From Ampullaceana balthica (lineage: Eukaryota > Mollusca > Gastropoda > Lymnaeidae), in assembly GCA_944989445.1 (NCBI GenBank), contig CALYLW010000168.1, forward strand, positions 1 through 64,000: a DNA stretch of 64,000 nucleotides, read 5' to 3'. Below the pieces are notes generated by a model. The model searched no databases. It was not told the origin of the DNA and saw only the letters and a list, made by a program, of their open reading frames with translations. Position numbers and translations under genes: made by a program. This document shows positions 60,221-64,000 of this stretch, in pieces; position 1 is the first letter of the stretch, and the number at the start of each line of letters is the position of its first letter.

Positions 60221-60281
60221 CTTGAAATGATGAGATGGCAGATGATACATTTAAGTGTGAATTATTATTAAATGGACTTAC

Positions 60282-60480
60282 AAAAAACATTACAGATATT
60301 CCTGGAGCATCAGCAGCAAAAAAGGACAGAATAAAATGTAGGAGAGGACCCAGCAGAACAAATACTATGACTGTTATGGCTACGATTGGAACCTGAACAA
60401 CATCTAGGCTCTCATCAGGAGTTGTCTGGACTTTGAATGAGGATAATGTAGGGACCATATACAGTTGGAGCAAGACAAAC
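60282..60480 (-). CDS. Membrane protein, exon 2
   Basis: 199 nt. Begins FVLLQLYMVPTLSSFKVQ, then a polar loop TTPDESLDVVQVPIV and spans AITVIVFVLLGPLLHFILSF and DAPGISVMFF. Donor GTAAGT, acceptor TTGTTCTAG. Confidence 0.9.
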
Positions 60481-60570
60481 CTAGAACAACAAAAAAGTTT
60501 GTTAGTGACTCCGAGTGGCTAAAGTAGAGCAAGAAATTAAGATGCTCGCATAGCAAGCCTATTTTATTAC

Positions 60571-61180
60571 ACGCTTTTATTTAAGTCACACTGTTTGTAT
60601 CCGTCAAATCTTGTAACACAAAATTAAACCACTTCTGATGGTCCTAGAGATCTCAAAATTTTACCATAGATAGATCTTGGATGACAATGCATTGTATCAA
60701 AATTTCAGATCGATCAGCATGTACCATAATTAAATTAATGCATTTTTTAGTTTATCTCTATATTTCTATTTCTCACACAACGCCTCTCGCCATAGTAATT
60801 TTCAACGCGAGGGCGGGGATGCAAGAACCAATGAAAAAATAGGGGTCATGTCCTCTCCAGCCAATCGGCGTTAGGTGAACATGTGAACACTGTGTGCGTT
60901 CATGACCTGTGTCTGCACGTGGCTTTACTATGGGTCTGTCATGCAGACACCGACAATGTTTACATCACGTGCTGTACACATTCAACATCCTTTTTACACG
61001 CTTTTATTTAAGTCACACTGTGTATGTGTATGTTGTATCCGTCAAATCTTGTAACGTAAAATTACGCCACTTCTGGTGGTCCTAGAGATCTCAAAATTTT
61101 ACCACAGATAGATCGTGGATGACAATGCATTGTATCAAAATTTCAGATCGATCGAATGTACCGTAATTAAATGAATGCAT
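60571..61180 (+). repeat. Direct duplication of about 185 bp within intron 1
   Basis: Copy 1 (about 60571-60745) and copy 2 (about 60993-61180) share ACACGCTTTTATTTAAGTCA, GTCCTAGAGATCTCAAAATT, ATGACAATGCATTGTATCAA and ATTTCAGATCGATC. An inverted partial match lies at 20815-20880. It may be a dispersed non-coding element; the ends are undefined. Confidence 0.7.
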
Positions 61181-61293
61181 TTTTAGTTTTTAGTTTATGT
61201 CTATATTATCGCTCACCCAATGAACCACGCCACAATTCGCCCTAGAGGGATACACACAATTTCAATGTGTTGATGTCAGAATTTGTCAGTATT

Positions 61294-61368
61294 GGTGGTC
61301 GAATTGTTAGCGATAGTGTAATAGAGCTGACCTGGAGGTGCGGGGTTCAATTTTCAGTTGGGGAAACT
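61294..61368 (+). repeat. tRNA-derived SINE-like head
   Basis: TGGTCGAATTGTTAGCGATA looks like an A-box region, and GCGGGGTTCAATTTTCAG like a degenerate B box (consensus GGTTCGANTCC). A T-run follows. It is too degenerate for a working tRNA gene; a SINE head or tRNA pseudogene is likely. Confidence 0.5.
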
Positions 61369-61504
61369 TTTTTTTATTACATAAATTTGTAATTAATAAT
61401 CTCTTTCTAATCACATTTAAGATATTGACAATGAAGTTTAACGAATTAAATTGAATTGATAAGGTAGAAAAATCGGTTTAAAAAATTTGATACTAAAAAG
61501 TAGA

Positions 61505-61946
61505 AAATAAAATATTTAAAAAATCTTTTTTTTTAAAACGACACGCTTTTATTTACATATAGAAAGTGCAATAAAAAGAATAAAATAAAAATTTTCAATC
61601 CGTGAACCTATCGACTGCACATAAAAGCGTGGGGCCCTCATCACAACTCGCTATCATGTACAAGACTGCGAAACATAAATACAAATTTATATTAATATTA
61701 ATAAACATTAAAAGTTTCACAACTTTGATCATATTCATGCTACTATCATATTAAATAGAAAAAATTATCTATATGCAAAAGAGTAGTTGCAAAAAGAAAT
61801 GAGTTTGTGATGGGCGCCCCACGCTTTTTATGTGCAGTCAATAGGTTCACGGATTGAAAATTTTTATTTTCTTCTTTTCAGTGCACTTTCTATATGTAAA
61901 TAAAAGTGTGTCGTTTTAAAAAAAGATTTTTTATATATTTTATTTC
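61505..61946. repeat. Foldback element with 147-bp inverted arms
   Basis: The left arm (about 61505-61651) and right arm (about 61801-61946) are near-complementary: ACACGCTTTTATTTACATAT, ATTTTCAATCCGTGAACCTA and GACTGCACATAAAAGCGTGG on the left reappear inverted on the right. The spacer is about 149 bp. The DNA or RNA could form a long hairpin. The arm shares (A)CACGCTTTTATTTA with the direct repeats at 60571 and 60993. No coding capacity. Confidence 0.85.
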
Positions 61947-62273
61947 AGAGTAAATACAATTGTTTACTTTATCATTTACTGTCGCTCTTTTTTGTGACTC
62001 CTTTGATTGCATTTAATTAATTGCTCTACAAACCCAAGCTTCACGTTCTGAGACCAACAGAAGTTCGTACCATAATTTTTGGTATGCTTAACACTTATGT
62101 TGATACAACATATTCACATTCAACACTCCCGTAATTTAAAAAAATAATAACCAGGCATCATATTTTTAAAAAAAAATTAAATATTAAATATATTTTGGCA
62201 CATTTTCCTTTCTTTGATAAAGGTGTTTCCCTTGTAGAGTTGGATTAATATAGGTGAATGAAAGAGTACTTAC

Positions 62274-62389
62274 CAAATAAAAGAGAAAATTGTAGGCAAG
62301 ACTGACACAGGCACAACAGCTCCTAATGCCCAGCACACCAGACCAGTACAAACAAAAGGATAAACTGTAAATAACGCCTGCTCTACAAT
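62274..62389 (-). CDS. Membrane protein, exon 1 of those in the window
   Basis: 116 nt. Peptide IVEQALFTVYPFVCTGLVCW, ALGAVVPVSVLPTIFSFIW; one or two spans. Acceptor TCTTTCCACAG shows that earlier exons exist; none is recognised between 62390 and 64000. Donor GTAAGT. Confidence 0.85.
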
Positions 62390-63420
62390 CTGTGGAAAGA
62401 GGCCAATTTTTTAAACTTTTGCAACATTTATTCTTACTGATTTTTACAGTTTTATTTAACTTGCTCTGTCTCTTGTGTCTTAACCTTGTAATCAATATTT
62501 TACCAACTTTCAATCATCTGACTGAATTTAAACTTTGCATACATGTCCTTTTCCTATCAATGGTAATCCCTTATTTCAGCGCATTTTAAATTTTTAGAAC
62601 AAAATAAATAAAATAACTTACTTTTACTAATTTAAACACTTAAATCAGAAAAAAAAAGTATTTAATGCTTTACAATTAGTTTTTCATGTGTTTTGTTAAG
62701 TTTAAAGTGGTTTTTAACTTAGAAAAGGGTTTTTAAAAGCAGACTTCCAACAACAACAATGGCGCTGTTAGTCACAGAAGATAGTGAAATATACAAATTT
62801 TTATTTTGTACAAATCGTAAAATAGTAATTTTATTTCAACAAAAAAATAATGTTTTAATTTTAAAATAGATTTCATAATAATTATTAATGAAGTAAGTTT
62901 GAAAAAATGTTTTTTTGATGACTTGAAATATAAAATGTGCTGAACTAAGGGAACTATCAATTATAATCAATAAATAAGTTAGTTAATTTTTAACTGATAT
63001 TGCATTTATAAAGGTATTAAGCCATATAATTAACATGACTGTAGGTGCAGAGCAGTAGTATGTTAGCCTTCTGACCTAGAGACCTGAATACAGTCCCAGG
63101 AGTTTACCAAAAGTAACATTTCATTTTCTTTTAATTTTATTTCAATAAAATATAGTGAGAAAAAGTATTTTTCACGAAATTTGAAAAATGTGCACTATGT
63201 ATAAAGTTTCTGCCATACAATTTGTACAGCAGTGATAGCTCCATGGCAAAGTTTTTTTTTGTTGAAAATAATTTTTCAATCTCCAATTCAAGAAGTACAC
63301 ATTACGTACAGTAGTAATTAACAACAGATCTCTTAGACATTCAATTTTGGTTACTCTATTAAACTTTATCAATTCAATTTTGACTGAAACTGGTTGAAAA
63401 CATTAAAGCACACTTTAGTG
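62390..63420. other. Membrane gene intron, with a tRNA-like fragment
   Basis: AT-rich. At 63041-63110 GAGCAGTAGTATGTTAGCC and GACCTGAATACAGTCCC resemble degenerate tRNA A and B boxes, so this may be a decayed SINE. No exon. Confidence 0.45.
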
Positions 63421-64000
63421 CAGTGTTGTCCAACCGGTGTGCCGCGGCACACTAGTGTGCCGCGAGAAAATTTTAGTGTGCCGCGAAAGATTTCAAAAAT
63501 GCCATAAATTGCTAGGCTTTTCGAACCTTCAAGTTTGGGAAAAAAAAATATCCTTAACCGAAAAAGAATTTTAAAAAAAACTTTTCATGTTTGTATTGTT
63601 CTGGTTGTGAGAATCTCTTGAAAGCTACAAAATTTCTCTCCTCCATTGGGAATAAATATCTGTTGTAAGTAAATAAAAACCCTTTCCTGCTGTTCACTTT
63701 TTTAAAAACTTTTAATTACAGACGGCTATGGATAATTTTTTGAAGAGAAGCCAGAAGGATTCCAGCGAGCATCAAAATGGAGAGAGAGAGCTGCGACATC
63801 CAAGAAGAATGTTACCAAACGAAATATCACGAGAAATATCTTGAGTATGGTTTCATACAATGTGCAAATGATCCTTCTCTTCCGTTTTGTCTTAATTGTA
63901 ACATGGCATTGTCCAACGAGTCCATGAACCCCAATAAACTGAAGCGGCATCTGAACTCAAATCATCCAGGATTGAAAGACAAGCCGAAAAGTTATTTCGC
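63421..64000 (+). mobile_element. Start of a ZBED-type hAT transposon, cut by the window edge
   Basis: The left end is CAGTGTTGTCCAACCGGTGT, followed by GTGCCGCGGCACAC, a pattern typical of hAT (Charlie/ZBED5-like) ends. An ATG at 63728 opens MDNFLKRSQK, but that frame hits TGA after about 37 codons. A different frame reads EKYLEYGFIQCAND, LPFCLNCNMALSNESM and KLKRHLNSNHPGLKDKP, a BED-type zinc finger. The shift falls around the GAGAGAGAG run near 63780-63789. The right end is outside the window, so no target duplication can be checked. Confidence 0.8.
63728..64000 (+). pseudogene. Frameshifted BED-finger hAT transposase, N-terminus
   Basis: N-terminal part of a ZBED5-like transposase: a short Lys/Ser leader, then a BED finger with C-x2-C (FCLNC) and H-x-N-x-N-H (HLNSNH) spacing ending in GLKDKPKSYF. 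A frame change separates the ATG from the finger, so this copy is not expected to make protein, unless the true start is a different, downstream codon. The gene is cut by the window edge. Confidence 0.7.

Larger units (their letters stand above)
35477..62389 (-). other. Multi-pass membrane protein gene, 14 exons (gene-level entry)
   Basis: Fourteen minus-strand exons, all with GT-AG borders, join without a frame break into 2400 nt, meaning 799 codons plus TGA. The 5' end is outside the window. The product is almost entirely hydrophobic, with about 18-22 predicted membrane spans separated by short loops; the few polar loops lie in exons 2, 7 and 13. There is no enzyme motif I can name and no zinc finger or repeat domain. 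It could be a transporter, a membrane acyl- or glycosyl-type enzyme, or a lipid-handling protein; I do not recognise the family. Several introns carry pogo-like, hAT, SINE-like or foldback elements, and the last intron holds the 37-bp satellite block. Confidence 0.85.

Noticed and set aside
61294..61368. Functional tRNA gene
   Set aside because: B box is degenerate and the cloverleaf cannot be completed; better explained as a SINE head or tRNA pseudogene.

Overview
The window is animal nuclear DNA. Two genes are split by GT-AG introns, one for a mitochondrial enzyme. DNA transposons of the hAT and pogo/Tigger kinds, a jockey/CR1-like retrotransposon tail and many minisatellites fill the space between exons. 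Compact exons in long AT-rich introns and the transposon mix fit an invertebrate, perhaps a mollusc; that placement is inference and the sequence does not prove a taxon.

Both recognisable genes are on the minus strand, head to tail. (1) Positions 62389 down to 35477 hold 14 coding exons of a large multi-pass membrane protein. Joined, they give one open frame of 799 residues ending in a stop; the 5' end lies beyond the window. I do not recognise the family. Its last intron is 16.7 kb and contains the 15-kb satellite block. (2) Positions 32354 down to 20222 hold the first five exons of BCKDHB, the E1-beta subunit of the mitochondrial branched-chain 2-oxoacid dehydrogenase. These cover about the first half of the protein; the later exons were not found, so the gene probably runs off the left edge.

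Layout from left to right: 1-9 kb, four minisatellites (19, 31, 24 and 18 bp units) and a TA-flanked repeat element; 9-16 kb, mostly anonymous sequence with small transposons; 16.4-17.5 kb, a 41-bp minisatellite; 20-32 kb, BCKDHB with an apparently intact hAT-like transposon (781-residue transposase) in intron 4 and nested hAT and pogo-like elements in intron 1; 32-35 kb, the intergenic region; 35.5-52.7 kb, the terminal membrane-protein exon and the giant intron, filled by a 37-bp satellite of about 310 units that carries three near-identical copies of a transposon fragment; 52.6-62.4 kb, the remaining membrane-protein exons with small transposons, a foldback element and SINE-like sequence in introns; 63.4 kb to the end, the start of a broken ZBED-type hAT transposon.

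The strongest unusual signal is the 37-bp satellite. It took in one copy of the TA-flanked element, lost that copy's right end, and then amplified satellite plus element as a 3.3-3.4 kb higher-order unit. The two genes show no sign of working in one pathway. The other theme is nested transposition, with target-site duplications and related copies that serve as empty sites.
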